A DNA stretch of 64,000 nucleotides from Ligustrum vulgare (GCA_963555705.1 OY743187.1:13778133-13842132); one strand, 5' to 3'; counted from the stretch's first letter, positions 1 to 11,101 are shown. Numbers and translations: made by a program. The notes: generated from the sequence alone by a model not told the origin.

Positions 1-545
1 AGAAAACCAACCAAAACGAAAGAAAAAAAATCACTGAAAGATTAAATGCATTATTAAGGAATCATCGTAAACGATTATAACTTTTGCTACTATTTCGTAA
101 TTAGAAGATAATTTAGTAAAATATTGTGCGAAAGCTTCACATTGATATTAAGATATTGCTATTACGATTTTATTTGAGTCCTCAAAATTAACCAAACGAA
201 TGAAAGAAGAAAAAAATGTTAGGGGACCATTTGAAACAGCTACAATTTTTTGATACAATTGACGGTTTTGTAATCCGAAAATAATGTAATAAAATACTAT
301 ATGAGAGCTTCATATTGATATAAAGATCTTATTATTACGACTTCATTTGAGCCCAAAAAATCATTCAAACGAAAGAATAAATTATTGAAAAATTAAATAC
401 ATTGTTAATGGATCATCTTAAACGGATATAATTTTTGCTATGTTTTAGTAATTTGAAAATAATGTAATAAAATATTGTGCGAAAACTTCACGTCGATATT
501 AAGACATTGCTATTACGACTTTATTTGAACCCTCAAATTTTAATC
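1..545. repeat. Tandem array, about 173-178 bp period, three units
   Basis: Three successive units share the same run of landmarks: a TTTGCTA-like start, AATAATGTAATAAAATA, a CTTCA(C)-TTGATAT block, then ATTACGACTTTATTTGA. The CTTCA landmark recurs at about 136, 309 and 487, which gives a period of 173-178 bp. The units are diverged, and the array is cut by the left edge of the window. The unit length is typical of plant satellites, but with three units an interspersed tandem repeat is equally possible. Confidence 0.7.
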
Positions 546-801
546 AAACGAAATGAAGGAAAAAAAAAAGACAAAATGACGACTATAAATGAACAGTTCC
601 CCTCCACTTACTCTTATTATATAGGTAGGATATAATATTATATTAAATTTGTAATTGTGACTGAAATATGACTTTATATGACCAACTGTGACTTTGCGGA
701 TGAAGGTAGGTGGGCGCGGGTGGGAATTTGCGATATATTTGTAATTATGACAAAATGTGACTTTTTATGAAAAACTGTGACTTTGTGTGATAGGGATGTG
801 T

Positions 802-833
802 GGGGTGGCTGGGGGTAGGGGTTGGGGTTGGGG
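802..833 (+). other. G-rich tract, G-quadruplex motif
   Basis: Five runs of four or five G, separated by two to five bases, lie within 32 bases of otherwise AT-rich DNA. The last three runs repeat TTGGGG. The surrounding 600-860 stretch has loose repeats around TGTGACTTT and no gene. Confidence 0.6.
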
Positions 834-1053
834 TTGTGGATTAGATATTGTTTGAGTTTTATTATTATATTAGTTTTAATTTAATATATAAATGATAATT
901 ATTTGTATTATTAGTATAATATAATATAATATTTATTTATTAATTAACACCTGATTTTTAAACAAAATTTTTAAGTTTATTAGTTATATAAAGGTAAGTT
1001 TAAAAGGAGTTGTCGTGCACTTTTCCCTAAATTATTATCAATAATTTTATGTA

Positions 1054-1203
1054 GACATTTTTTGAGATATTTTTTAAGTAACATTGTGACATGGTACACA
1101 TTTATTGGGTCATGAAAAAGTAAATGGTGGGATAATTATTTTCATCACCCAATAAATGTGTGACATGTCACAATTTCACTTAAAAATGTCCCCAAATAAT
1201 GTC
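1054..1203. repeat. 150-bp inverted repeat (foldback or hairpin)
   Basis: Two arms of about 65 bp are inverted copies with only scattered mismatches and share the core CACATTTATTGGGT. They are separated by a loop of about 22 bases, so the RNA of either strand would fold into a single long hairpin. The size fits a small MITE remnant. A miRNA-like precursor is possible, but nothing shows expression. Confidence 0.75.
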
Positions 1204-1265
1204 TCCCTATTATTATTCAATTATTATTATGCCCATGTTTGATGCTGACTTTAATCCAGATCTTA

Positions 1266-1797
1266 GGGTCCGTTTGATTACACAAATTTTTTCATGGAAA
1301 ATGAAATATGTTTTCCAATTCCCACTTTTGGTTTGTTTGTTTGACAAAATTTTTCATGTAAAACTTTTTCCGCGGACCCCACTTTTTCTTCCATTTTCCT
1401 TGATTTGGTGGAAAAGATTTTCTTTGGGTTTTGGTGGAAAAATGTTTTCCATGATAGATGGAAAATGATTTTGGACAGGTTTAATCAATTTTGTTGTTGT
1501 TAATTGATTTATTTTCTTTCCAAAAAATAACATTATCATCATCAAGTACAAATATATTTAAAAAGTAAAAAACAAAATTTTTTTGATTAAAATAGCAAAA
1601 AATTACTTTATTTTCCATGAAAAATAATGTCAATCAAACAACAAAAGTTGGAAAATTCCCTACTTTTTCCACCTAGAAAATTAAACCAATCAAACACATT
1701 AAACTTCTAATTCCCAGTAATTCAATTACCTAGAATTCAATTCCCTGGAATTCATTTTCTTTCCACCCAAATTCCACCCTCGCTATCAAACGGACCC
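1266..1797. mobile_element. Harbinger/Tourist-like MITE
   Basis: The termini are inverted: GGGTCCGTTTGAT at the left and ATCAAACGGACCC at the right. They are flanked on both sides by TTA, the target duplication of PIF/Harbinger elements. The interior is non-coding and rich in TTTTCC and GGAAAA. Related, more diverged copies occur near 34,584-34,816 and 39,325-39,808. Confidence 0.75.
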
Positions 1798-1800
1798 TTA

Positions 1801-3360
1801 ATATAAATCAAAGTCAAAAATTAATTTCAAGCACATATTTTTTTGTATCTACGACTTTTTAATCACATTTCATCAATTTATATCAAAATCTACTAAAAAT
1901 ATGATTTTAATCCCTATCAAACAGGGGTTAAATACAAAACGTGTTAACTAAGGAAAAGTTTGAGGATAAAAATGTTATGAACAATTGCCAGGGACAAAAA
2001 TGTTATAGAGTAAAAATTGAGAACTTTAAGTATAATTAAATTGCAGCTCAAGAAATATTAGTGCGGTGCAAATATAATTATCCTTGAAATATTTTTCGAA
2101 TGTATAATTCAATCCCCTTAATTGATCGACCACAAGTTTGGATTGTTAAATTAAATTTAATATAGATGAATGTTCATCTAAAATCCATAAACATCATGCT
2201 GTAATTATCAAGATCCAAACTGAAGCGGAAGCGTACCTGAATTCATTGTTGTGTTTGATCGAACGGGGTTATGGTCTTCCAACTGATTCGTGGTTTTCTC
2301 CTTATGTTTCTTCTCTGTTGACGGGGATGCAGAGAATTATGAAAAGTCACGCTCAATTGGGGACTGTGACCTGTATAAATAGTTGTAGGTCAACTATCAT
2401 GTTTCAATGTTATTAAATTGGCCCCTCATCAATTTAAAACATTGAATCCGTCTCTACACTTTAACCTTACGACACTTAATACCCATTAGTCCCGAATAAT
2501 CTTTAGTGGATCACTTTATTGACTAAATCCTTAAAATAGCACCACACATTTTATTTTATACATGTTTGACCCCACATTATTGAATTTTATCCAACATGAA
2601 TGACTTTCTCGAGCTCAATGCATAAGCACACAATATAATTGAGCTTCACGTGACGTTTGGAACATTGAATACTTTTGCGATATTACATTTGTATAATCCT
2701 CGTTGATCTCAAAATCTTGGAGGACGTGGCTATCTCTTTTCTATTCAACCATTCAAGCAAATGGTGATAGACATCGTATTTTGCATGCTATATGCACATT
2801 ATAAAAGCACTTTAGAATGCAGTCATTGCTACTATGGAAGATGTTGTTTGCTATTAGATCCCGTGCAACCAGAGACGGAGCTGGAGGGGGGCGGGGTGAT
2901 GATCGCTCCACCAACATTTTTCGTCAATTCACTACTCCTAGTTAATTTGTAGTGGGTTTTTAGGTTTTGTCCCTGCAACATTTTTCTTTCTTCCCTGCAA
3001 ATATATATATATATTTTTTCCAATTGGCAAATATTGGTCTAATAGCTTAAAGTCTAAAGTTTAATAATACAAAAATCTTAGACTTATTTAAAAATATTAG
3101 ACGACCCATTATTCAATTTTCAATTTATTCCAGTGATTCATTAAATTTAACTCTCAATTTAAAATTTTAATAACACTTCCCGATGTGAGCCAACTGTTGG
3201 CATTGACAAGAAAATCAATGAGTTATGATCTTGTTGAAAAAATGGGGCTTTTTTCATTGTTGAATAGTGGCTTTAAATTGTGATTTTTTTTTCTTGAAAA
3301 AATAGTATTCTAAAATCAAGCCCGATTTTTTCTCTAAGTCTAATTCTTAGTATTAGCCAA
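1801..3360. other. Intergenic DNA, no gene seen
   Basis: This is AT-rich sequence with stops in all frames and short open stretches only. A GC-rich patch near 2,868-2,905 resembles the end of a Tip100-type element, but no partner end was found. Confidence 0.5.
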
Positions 3361-3396
3361 TAGCCAGATGGCAGTCAGGAAGATAGGCGGCTCCAG

Positions 3397-3590
3397 CTCA
3401 CACACAAGCTGAACTATAATATATTCAACTTGCATGCGGACTGAGCAATAGAAATTATAGATTTTTTTTTTGCCCGCTCTAGCTCGCATGCGAGTTGGAC
3501 TGTAATAAACCCATCTCTTGCGAGCTAAACAGTTGAAATTATAGATGATTTTTTTTTAGCTCGCATGCGAGTTGGCTAGTTTGTGCAAAG
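3397..3590. repeat. Dispersed near-palindrome AGCTCGCATGCGAGTT
   Basis: The 16-base near-palindrome occurs twice (about 3,480 and 3,558). Degenerate forms with CTTGCATGCGGACTGAGC and CTTGCGAGCTAAAC lie close by, all in an AT-rich background. No coding potential is visible. Confidence 0.5.
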
Positions 3591-3691
3591 AAAAGGTAGT
3601 TAGACTACATGAGAGTATTTTTTTAGCTTGTAGTTTGCATGAAATCGTGTAGAAAGTTAGCTGACTTCTCATTAGAGTTGAGGTTTGTGCG

Positions 3692-3983
3692 GCAGTGACC
3701 CAATTATTTACTGTAGTCGTTCGACTTGTATTGATTGTCGTAGTGACCTAGTTGTTTACCGTGGTCGTTCAACTAATATTAATTTTTGTAGTGACCCGAT
3801 TTTTTTATAGCAATCGTCCGACTTGTATTGATTGACGTAGTGACCTGATTTTTTACCGTGGTCGTCCGACTTGTATTGATTGTTTTAGTGAACCCCATTT
3901 TTTACTGTGGTCGTCCGACTTGTATTGATTGTCGTAGTGACCTAGTTATTTACCATGATCGTCCGACTTGTATTGATTTTCAT
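3692..3983 (+). repeat. Minisatellite, 48-49 bp period, six units
   Basis: The landmark TAGTGACC recurs at 3692, 3741, 3789, 3838, 3886, 3935 and 3983, so the spacing is 48 or 49 bases. Each unit carries a GTCGTCCGACTTGTATTGATT block. Units differ by a few substitutions, and the two central units are the most alike. Confidence 0.85.
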
Positions 3984-5380
3984 AGTTGGCCTCAGAGATC
4001 TACTATCCGTAATGATCTGAATGTCTTGCAAACAATGGGTAACTTCAAATTTATTATTATGAAAATGACATTGAAGTAAAATGGAAAAATAACATAAAAT
4101 ATGAACAAAGTTACTAATAGTATTTTTTGTTTTTTGGTTTTGGGTGAGTGCAAGCTTCTTGCCCTCGAAGTCTTCGGGCCAGTGGGTGACAGGCTTTAAT
4201 TGACATCATAGTTTTTTAGGGTTCTTCCCACTTCACCTCCAGCTTTCCAGCCGTGTGTTTCTCTTTCTCTCTTCTCTGAGTTTCATCTTTTACTTTTTGT
4301 GATCCTGCGATTCATTTAGGTAAGTGTTCTCCGGCATGCATGCTTTTGTCAGTTGCTTTCCTTATGTTGTTCGTCTAGCTCAATTTCTCCATTCCCTTCA
4401 TGTGCTTTCGAGTTTGTGCTAGTTGGTGATTTTGCAGGGGTGGCAAGGTTAGTCGTGTCCCCACGCTGATCATGCACATTTCTTCAACTAGTGCGGTAGC
4501 TATAGCGGTTAGAACCATTTCATTGATTTTTTGTGTGGTGTAGACCGTTGCATGTGCCTCTTGTTGTAAAGGTGTCTAACTCTCTCCGAGGGGGTTGTCC
4601 ATTTGCCTATGTTTTTTTCTTTGAATATTGAAGGGGATGAATTTCTGATGGATCTTCGCCTAATGTTCGCTGAGTGATTACTATTCTTCTCTTTTTGTGC
4701 CCCACGTCGGGTGTCAAAATGTTGATGTCAAAAAATGGCTCTACATCTTTTTTGTTAACGTAATAGAAAATGTGTGGGGGTAGAAATTGCATGAATTATA
4801 AGACAAATTGTGGTTGGAACACTAAATATGTTTTTGTTGTTTTATATAATAAGTTATTAAATGTACATGAGGGGGGAGAGGGATAGAGCTCTTTATTATG
4901 CTTAGAGTCTCTTTTGTAAATGTACAATAGTAAAAAAAAAAAAAAAAAAAAATTACCCCCGTTCCGTTCCGTTCTTCTATTCTTTTTATACTCGTTCTTC
5001 CTTACCGCTAATCACGCTGATCTCCCATTACTCTAGTTATTACACTTTATATTTCTGCGAGATTTTGGATAACTCCTTGAGTCTTTCCTTTAAGAGGGGC
5101 TAATGATCCTACTCGGCATTGGGGATTGACCAATTTGGAGGCCCCATTAGCCCTCTTCCATGTGGGATGCTCAATCATGTAATCATTCATTTATAGCTCA
5201 TTAATTCCTTGTGTCCGGATGTCGTATTTGGGCTGGTAGCGATAGTTGACTTTCTTTGGTCCAATGACTTCTAGTATTTGGGCATGGGACGATAGATTAA
5301 ATTACATGCTTCATTTGCAAGTTGAAATGTCACGGTCCAAGTTAATTTTGCACAACTAACATGTACGATATGAAAATTTA
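3984..5380. other. Intergenic DNA with a 5'-UTR-like patch
   Basis: At about 4,200-4,325 a pyrimidine-rich stretch ends in TTTAGGTAAGTG, a good splice donor, and looks like a first non-coding exon. No coding exon follows, so it may be a gene remnant. A poly-A tract lies at 4,931-4,952. Nothing else is recognised. Confidence 0.35.
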
Positions 5381-5530
5381 GCCTTTGTTTAGTAAAAAAA
5401 TTTTGTTTATAAACAAAGATTGTAATATTTTTGAGATAAAATATATGGTTGAAAAGTAATTTAGAGAAATGTGTATGATTAAAAGTTGATTTGAAAAAAT
5501 ATGTTTATAAACAAGTTGACTAAACGAAGA
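5381..5530 (-). mobile_element. Small MITE, copy of a family repeated in the window
   Basis: It begins CCTTTGTTTAGTAA and ends TAAACGAAG. On the minus strand it reads like the other family copies, with TTTATAAAC blocks and a CACACATTT-like segment. Better copies are at 22,281-22,450, 29,749-29,916 and 34,236-34,399. Confidence 0.45.
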
Positions 5531-6199
5531 AAAAATACTAAAGGACAAAAAAATGATATAGCCATAAATGAATAGTGGTTTTAAAACTCACTCTTATAAT
5601 ATAAGTTAGATTATGTTTTTATTTAAATCGTTGCCTTCACGTATGTATTACTCGTATCTATTGATAAACTCTTATTAGATTATTGGGTTGTCGCCATCTT
5701 ATGATTGTTGAGTGATATTAAAGGCGTGTCTAAGATCTGTTATATTTCAAATAATGTGTTTTGTAATAATGATTTTTTTGGAGATTATGTGGTTAAAAAG
5801 TATGAATTTTTTGAATTCGTGTGTAAATTATTTTATTGATAAATGTGTTATTGAAAATAAATTTTAAAAAAATGAATTTTTAAATAATGAATATCGAACT
5901 AATAGCATCTCAAGAACTTGGTCATTTTTTGACCTTTCAACGCTTTTTGAGCATACGAGTTGTGTAAGGAATATAGCTAGCCAACTAGTCCAGCATGTTA
6001 TTAAAACTTTGGACCTTGCTATTTGTACAAGCAAACTGTACAAACGGTTGTACAAATAACTAAAAGACAAAATTTTTGAAAGTTTAATTACTATGTTATC
6101 CTTTTAGTTATAATTCCTTTAGTTTTCTGATGTTATGTCTATATCTCTAAATTTATTGTTTACATAAAATGCGTAACATATACTATTATATGTTAAAGT

Positions 6200-6454
6200 T
6201 TATTCTTCAATAATTATATTTAATTCTTCAATTTTTTTCTCTAGATCACTAATTATTCTTCCTTTATTTACTATAATTCTAGTAAATTGTGAAAAATCTG
6301 TAAATAAGGATTCTTTTATTGCGTAGTCTAATAAATTATAAAATCTTCCTAAATCTTCTCTTATAATTTCTAATTGTTTAATTATTTCTTCTCTTAAATA
6401 CTTAAAGTCGTTTATTTTTGAAAGATTCAATTCTATTAAAGGTTTTGAATTCAT
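6200..6454 (-). pseudogene. Small viral ORF, 84 aa, coiled coil
   Basis: An open frame starts with ATG at 6454 and lies downstream of the viral promoter and leader on the minus strand. The protein is rich in Glu, Lys, Ile and Leu, with heptad-like spacing from about residue 10 to the end (ending KKIEELNIIIEE), so a coiled coil is likely. The family is not recognised. By position it would be the first ORF after the leader. It is intact as an ORF, but the host element is dead. It is not homologous by eye to the other small ORF at 14,742-15,011. Confidence 0.5.
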
Positions 6455-6970
6455 AAATTACAAAACTAAATATTTGTATTTAAGCTATTAATTCAAATCA
6501 TCTTCGAATAGTTAATTCTTGGAATAGTAAAAACAAATTTTGAACTTATGTAAAAACATGTAAGAGATATTATAAACAAAATGATAAATTTAAAACTATG
6601 ATAACAATACTTGGATAATATCAATAATAAAGACGATATATAATCCATCATAACTAATCAACAATACTTCTTTCTATCTATGAGTCCATCACGCTTCTTT
6701 GTAAATCAGATTTTAAAAGATTTTTGACCAAATACTCTTCAGTTATTTATCTAATTATTAAACACAACTCCATAGGAGATCATTGCTGCTCGAAAGACTC
6801 ACGCATTAATGGATGCTCGAAAGACTTACTCTAATACTTTCTGTTTAATACTTAAACAAACACTTCAAAGAGGTTCAGCACAATCCAGTTTCGTTTTCTA
6901 CCTCTGGATGTACTCTTTTAACAAAAGTTTTATAAAGAATAAACTTATGGACTCATAAATAAATAGAGTA

Positions 6971-7066
6971 TTGCTAACTATTTTATGGCTTCATATATAT
7001 CTATGTGGAGTTTAGTTATTGCTAACTATTTTATGGCTTCATATATATCTATGTGGAGTTTAGTTA
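6971..7066. repeat. Exact 48-bp tandem duplication in the viral leader
   Basis: The block starting TTGCTAACTATTTTATGGC at 6971 is repeated without change at 7019. It lies in the leader region of the endogenous virus, on the transcribed side of its promoter. The exactness suggests a recent duplication. Confidence 0.9.
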
Positions 7067-7163
7067 TTCATACCTTCTGCTAATTGTTTTCGGATTGGTT
7101 TGGTGAAAGAAAATTTTGAACTATGAATGAAAAGAAAGACAATAGATAGAGAGAATATAGATT

Positions 7164-7228
7164 TTTATTGCTGAAAACCAATATGATTTTCGGATGCTTA
7201 CTATGAGGAGAAACTCCTCCTTTTATAG
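7164..7228 (-). promoter_or_regulatory. Viral promoter: TATA box and close polyadenylation signal
   Basis: On the minus strand CTATAAAAGG (about 7221-7228) is a strong TATA box, and AATAAA follows about 55 bases downstream at 7164-7169. A TATA box shortly before a polyadenylation signal, placed after the last ORF and before the leader, is the arrangement pararetroviruses use to make a terminally redundant genomic RNA. Confidence 0.65.
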
Positions 7229-7389
7229 TTGGTAAAAGCAAAGTTGGGAAACAAGATAATATTCCATATCTTTTACATACTTGGCTAAGAATTAAAGTGG
7301 ATAAAGTAAAGCTAAAGTTACAATAATTTCTACTGCTTTTTCTAAAGTTTCACATGGGTCTGGACCCCCATGCCTTGAATAATTCATGT

Positions 7390-7914
7390 TCAGACAAGGT
7401 AGGCTTCATCTTCATTGTAGTTGAGTAGGTCCCCACAATTATTACACTTGTGACCCGTTTCTACCTCCATTAGTTGATGTAGATATTCATAGGCTCTTTT
7501 GCTAAGATCCAAATTGCTAACAAGTATATTATCAGCATATTCTCTTAATTTCCATAATTGACAATTAACTTGATTAATTCTTGCAATGCTGTAGATTAAT
7601 AATTTGTCATCATTAGATTCATATACCCAAACATTAGTTTGTGTAAGTGTATCCCTTAATTCGGTGTACATGACTCTAAATCCCAATGCCCTTTTTTCTG
7701 GAATAGCTTGTATCTGTTCTTCTTTGTTAAATGGCTTAATTTCTGGTTCTGAAAGAATAGATTTGCTAGTTACTCCAAGTTTTACAATATGTTCTGCCCT
7801 TAGAAATTCTTCATCAATAAATTTCGGAATGGCTGATTAAATCTTGACATAGATCTTTTCAGCTTTGGAAATTCCAAAATATGTTTTAACTGCTACCTTG
7901 ATAGAATTAGGTAA
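7390..7914 (-). pseudogene. Viral ORF2, C-terminal part, cut off by a MITE
   Basis: This minus-strand segment continues the second viral ORF beyond the MITE at 7915-8538. An in-frame TAA near 7835 breaks it. The rest stays open to the stop at 7390 and contains a CNNCG pair near the end, possibly metal binding. The function is unknown: caulimovirid genomes often carry an ORF after the polymerase that is a translation activator or is uncharacterised, and no motif here decides between these. Confidence 0.55.
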
Positions 7915-8538
7915 TAGTGTTGGCAACGGGGCCCCCGCATCGAATTTTTTTGGTCCGATCCGGATCCACCTCGTGATCCGTCAAATTTCGGGTCGGGGCG
8001 GGGCGGATCGGTCCACCGATCCGCAGAATTATTTTTTTATTTTTTTTAAATTTTTAAAAAAAATTTAAAATTTTTTAAATATATTTTAAATTAAATCTTT
8101 TTAAAAAAAATTTAGAAAAATTATTATTTTTATTAAATTTTATTTATTTTATTGAAACGAGACGTATAGAGGCCGATTCGCCGATTTAATGGATCGAGTT
8201 TTTTTGCCATCACTTATTGGAATTATTTCTTCAAATGAAGAACATGAAAAATATGTTTTCTTTAAAATGCAAAGATTGCAGGTTATTCCCAGAAATTAAA
8301 GTTTGCTACAAAATTTACATATTAGATTTTTATACATGATAAAAAAATTATATTAAAAAAAATGTCGGATTGCGGATCGGGGCGGATCGAATCAGCCCCG
8401 ATCCAAATCCGCTCCGTAAATTTTCGAATTGGGGCGGATCACATAAATTTCGATCCGTCGATCCATGGATCGGTATTTTTTCGGATCGGATTAGGTCGAC
8501 GGATCGACGGGACGTATCAGGTTTTTTTGCCATCTCTA
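7915..8538. mobile_element. hAT-type MITE, copy 1 (inside viral ORF2)
   Basis: The element begins TAGTGTTGGCAACGGGG and ends TTTTTTGCCATCTCTA. It is flanked on both sides by the 8-bp duplication TTAGGTAA (7907-7914 and 8539-8546), which is the hAT signature. The subterminal regions are packed with GGATCGGGGCGGATCGG-like repeats in both orientations. It shares most of its length with copy 2 at 47,686-48,343. An internal stretch near 8,205-8,217 repeats the 3' terminus, and about 125 bp of different, AT-rich sequence follows it. No transposase is encoded. Confidence 0.9.
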
Positions 8539-8546
8539 TTAGGTAA

Positions 8547-9122
8547 TAATGATATTTCCTTCAGATCCTTGCTAGGGTAGATGCACTGAATAAGTTCTTG
8601 ATCAAACAGCCCCTTGACTGTTCTTGGTTCTGCTCCTGGAAAAATAATTGCTTTATTAATTTTTTGATGGCTAATTGTCCTTAACCATTCTCCTTCTTTT
8701 GTCCTCTTGTTTAGATACTGCACATACATCAAGAATGTCTCTAATTTCTTCATAACTTTCTCCTTTTCTGATAGTTCCTTTGTTAATACTGCTGGTTTCT
8801 TCACAACTTCTAAAAAGGTTTCTTTAGATGGTTCAGTAGTTTTGCCAATGGCTATGGAAGATGAACTTCCAATAATGGATACATTAGATACTTCTTCCTC
8901 AATAGGAAGTCCTACAGATAAATTCTTCGTTGGAGATTGAGATCCTCCTTTGTACAGTTCCTCAAGAGAATTAACCCTTGACTTGTAAAAAGCTAGTTCA
9001 CTGTTAATTTGTACAATCTGCGCTATGCAAATATTCACATGGTTGAATAGATTTGAATAGTTGATATTCATTTGACCTATGGCCAAGTTAATTTCTTCTA
9101 CTTTCTTAAGTAGTTCCTCCAT
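8547..9122 (-). pseudogene. Viral ORF2, N-terminal part
   Basis: The likely start is the ATG at 9122, which overlaps the end of the RNase H frame, as is usual for closely packed caulimovirid ORFs. The first ~60 residues are a predicted coiled coil (ELLKKVEEINLAIGQMN). A Ser/Thr/Glu-rich linker follows, then a Lys/Glu-rich segment. The frame runs straight into the MITE at 8538, so the original C-terminus lies at 7390-7914. No known domain is recognised. A longer frame opens at 9185, but those upstream codons coincide with the tail of the polymerase in another frame. Confidence 0.55.
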
Positions 9123-9707
9123 GTCTTGATAAATAATCTGCAATAACATTGTCAGTACCCTTGATATGAATAATTTCAAAATCATAATGGATAAGTTCTA
9201 CTTGCCATCTAAATAACATTTTATTTGCAATAGTTGGCTAAATAACATTTTATTTGCAATAGTTGGATCAATTTCTTTAGTTAACCAATATTTGACTTGT
9301 GTATTATTTGTCCTAATTTTGAATTTTGTAGTAACAATAAATAATTCAAACTTTTTAATAGAAAATTTTACAGCTAATAATTTTTTTTCATTTAAATGAT
9401 AATTAGTTTGAGTTTGAGTAAAACTGCCACTAATGTATTGTGCAATTCTTTCCTCATCCTCATTTGGATAAATATATTTAAGTACTGCTCCCCATGCTAT
9501 TTCGCATACATCGATTTCTATAATCCAATCACATTCTTTTTTGGGTAATTCTAATTCTAGTAAATCTTTACAAATGTCTTTAATTTTTTGTACTTCCTCT
9601 TCTTCGTCTTTGGACCATAGTGTCCATCTAGTTTTTCCTTTTAGTCTTTTTTGTAATTGAATTAAATGTTTTGCTAAGTTAGGTACATATTTCCTAGTTT
9701 GGTTCAC
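9113..9707 (-). pseudogene. Viral RNase H, frameshifted
   Basis: The frame contains WTLWSKDEEE, then IEIDVCEIAWGAVLKY and NYHLNEKKLLAVKFSIKKF, the order of a caulimovirid RNase H. It ends, in another frame, with GTDNVIADYLSR, the usual terminus of this domain in Ty3 and caulimovirid polymerases. The frame change lies at a 29-bp exact tandem duplication (9209-9266). RNase H would remove the RNA strand during reverse transcription. As it stands it cannot be made intact. Confidence 0.85.
9209..9266. repeat. 29-bp tandem duplication that breaks RNase H
   Basis: The block CTAAATAACATTTTATTTG... at 9209-9237 is repeated exactly at 9238-9266. Because 29 is not a multiple of three, it shifts the reading frame of the viral RNase H. 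Confidence 0.9.
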
Positions 9708-9728
9708 AAGTCCTAAAAAGCTTTGTAA

Positions 9729-10560
9729 TTATGTTTTATCTTTAATATGATTGTCAAATTCTTGTATTTTTGTAACAATATATTTTTGGAGTTTTATTCC
9801 TTCTTGGATAACTATAGATCCCAAAAATTCTACCTTTTCTTTAGCAATCTCCATTTTTGTAGCTGATAATATAATTCCATTATTTCTTACAATATCTATA
9901 AAAATATTAAAATGTTTTAGGTGGTCTTGTCTAGTTTCAAAGTAAATAAGAATATCATCAATATATACTGTAATAAAATGATAATAATCTTTAAATATTT
10001 TATCCATGTACATTTGAAATTCTCCTGGACTATTTTTAAATCCAAAAGGTAATACATTCCATTCATAAAATCCTTGTGGTACTGTAAAAGTTGTTAAATG
10101 TCTAGATTCTTCAGTTAACATAATATGATAAAATCCTGATTTAAGATCAAATTTAGAGAAATATTTCTTTCCTCTAATTTGGTTAAATAATACTTGTTGA
10201 TTTGGTATTGGATACTTTAATTCTTTTGTATAAGTGTTTAACCTTTTATAATTTATTACCATACTAGATTTTCCTTTTTTTTTTTTTTTTTTTTGTTCTA
10301 AATGTTTTATTATAATGAAGGTTGGGCTACTATGTTTATTATTAGATTCTCTAATGAATTTCTTTTCTAGCATTTCTTTTATGTGCATTTCTAATTCAGG
10401 TAATTCTTTTGGTGTATATTTAATTGGTTTTACACTAATTATCTTAGTGTCATCTTCTAATATAATTTCTGCCATAAGTTTATTTATGTGCCATTTTTCC
10501 AAATGATTTTCTCCTGTTAATTTTAATAATTTTTCTGTTATATTTTTTATTACAATTTGA
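9729..10560 (-). pseudogene. Viral reverse transcriptase
   Basis: The catalytic motif VYIDDILIYF is present (about 9,960), with KYFSKFDLKSGFYHI (about 10,150) and NVLPFGFKNSP (about 10,040) upstream in the right order, so all the main RT blocks can be seen. The frame from 10,811 to 9,729 is open and also carries the end of protease 2. A run of 18 T on the plus strand near 10,271-10,288 inserts a lysine tract between conserved blocks, probably homopolymer growth after integration. The aspartates of the YIDD box are intact. Confidence 0.95.
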
Positions 10561-10729
10561 TCAAAATGTTCTTGTACTAGATTTATTCTATTTTTATTAG
10601 GCATAAATTGTGTTTTTTGTGTTAATTTTTGTCTATCCTCACCACGATGAGCTGCTATATGAGGCATTTTTTCTCTACAGTAAGGATCGTTAATTCTTAT
10701 TACTATTGCTATATGGTGACAAGGGGTAG

Positions 10730-11057
10730 ATAAAAGTATAACTTTTTCATCTATAGTTATTGGATAGTATTGTTTTATGAAGTTATTTCCTAATAATATA
10801 TCCCCTGGCATATCATCAAATTGATATACATAAGGTATTTGTAATTCATATTTTCCTATTTGTATTTAAACATTCCTTACTACTTTAGTTATTAGGTTTG
10901 TGCTTCCATCAAATCCTGCAAGTATTACTCTTTCTTTATTATCTTTTTTATTACTCCACATTTCTGGGGGTAATACACTTTCTTTAAATAAACAGGATGA
11001 TGCTCCTGTATCAAATAATGCATGATAATTTCTGCTAAGATATCCATTATAATTCAT
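10730..11057 (-). pseudogene. Viral aspartic protease domain 2
   Basis: The retropepsin active site ALFDTGASSCLF (about 10,990-11,020) is intact. The second signature, DILLGNNFIKQYYPI, appears about 70 codons later at 10,811, directly ahead of RT. A stop near 10,866 interrupts the domain between the two motifs. This is the protease expected in front of RT in caulimovirids. The notable point is a second, complete set of the same motifs just upstream. Confidence 0.85.
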
Positions 11058-11101
11058 TTTAGTTAGTATATAAATATGTTCTCTTTCTCCTTATATTTTA
11101 T

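Noticed and set aside
2868..2960. A Tip100-like terminus (GACGGAGCTGGAGGGGGGCGG)
   Set aside because: Only one end is seen and no partner or target duplication could be found, so it is not called an element.
4607..4792. A short frame after the UTR-like patch near 4,325
   Set aside because: It is on the opposite strand to the possible UTR exon and has no recognisable features.
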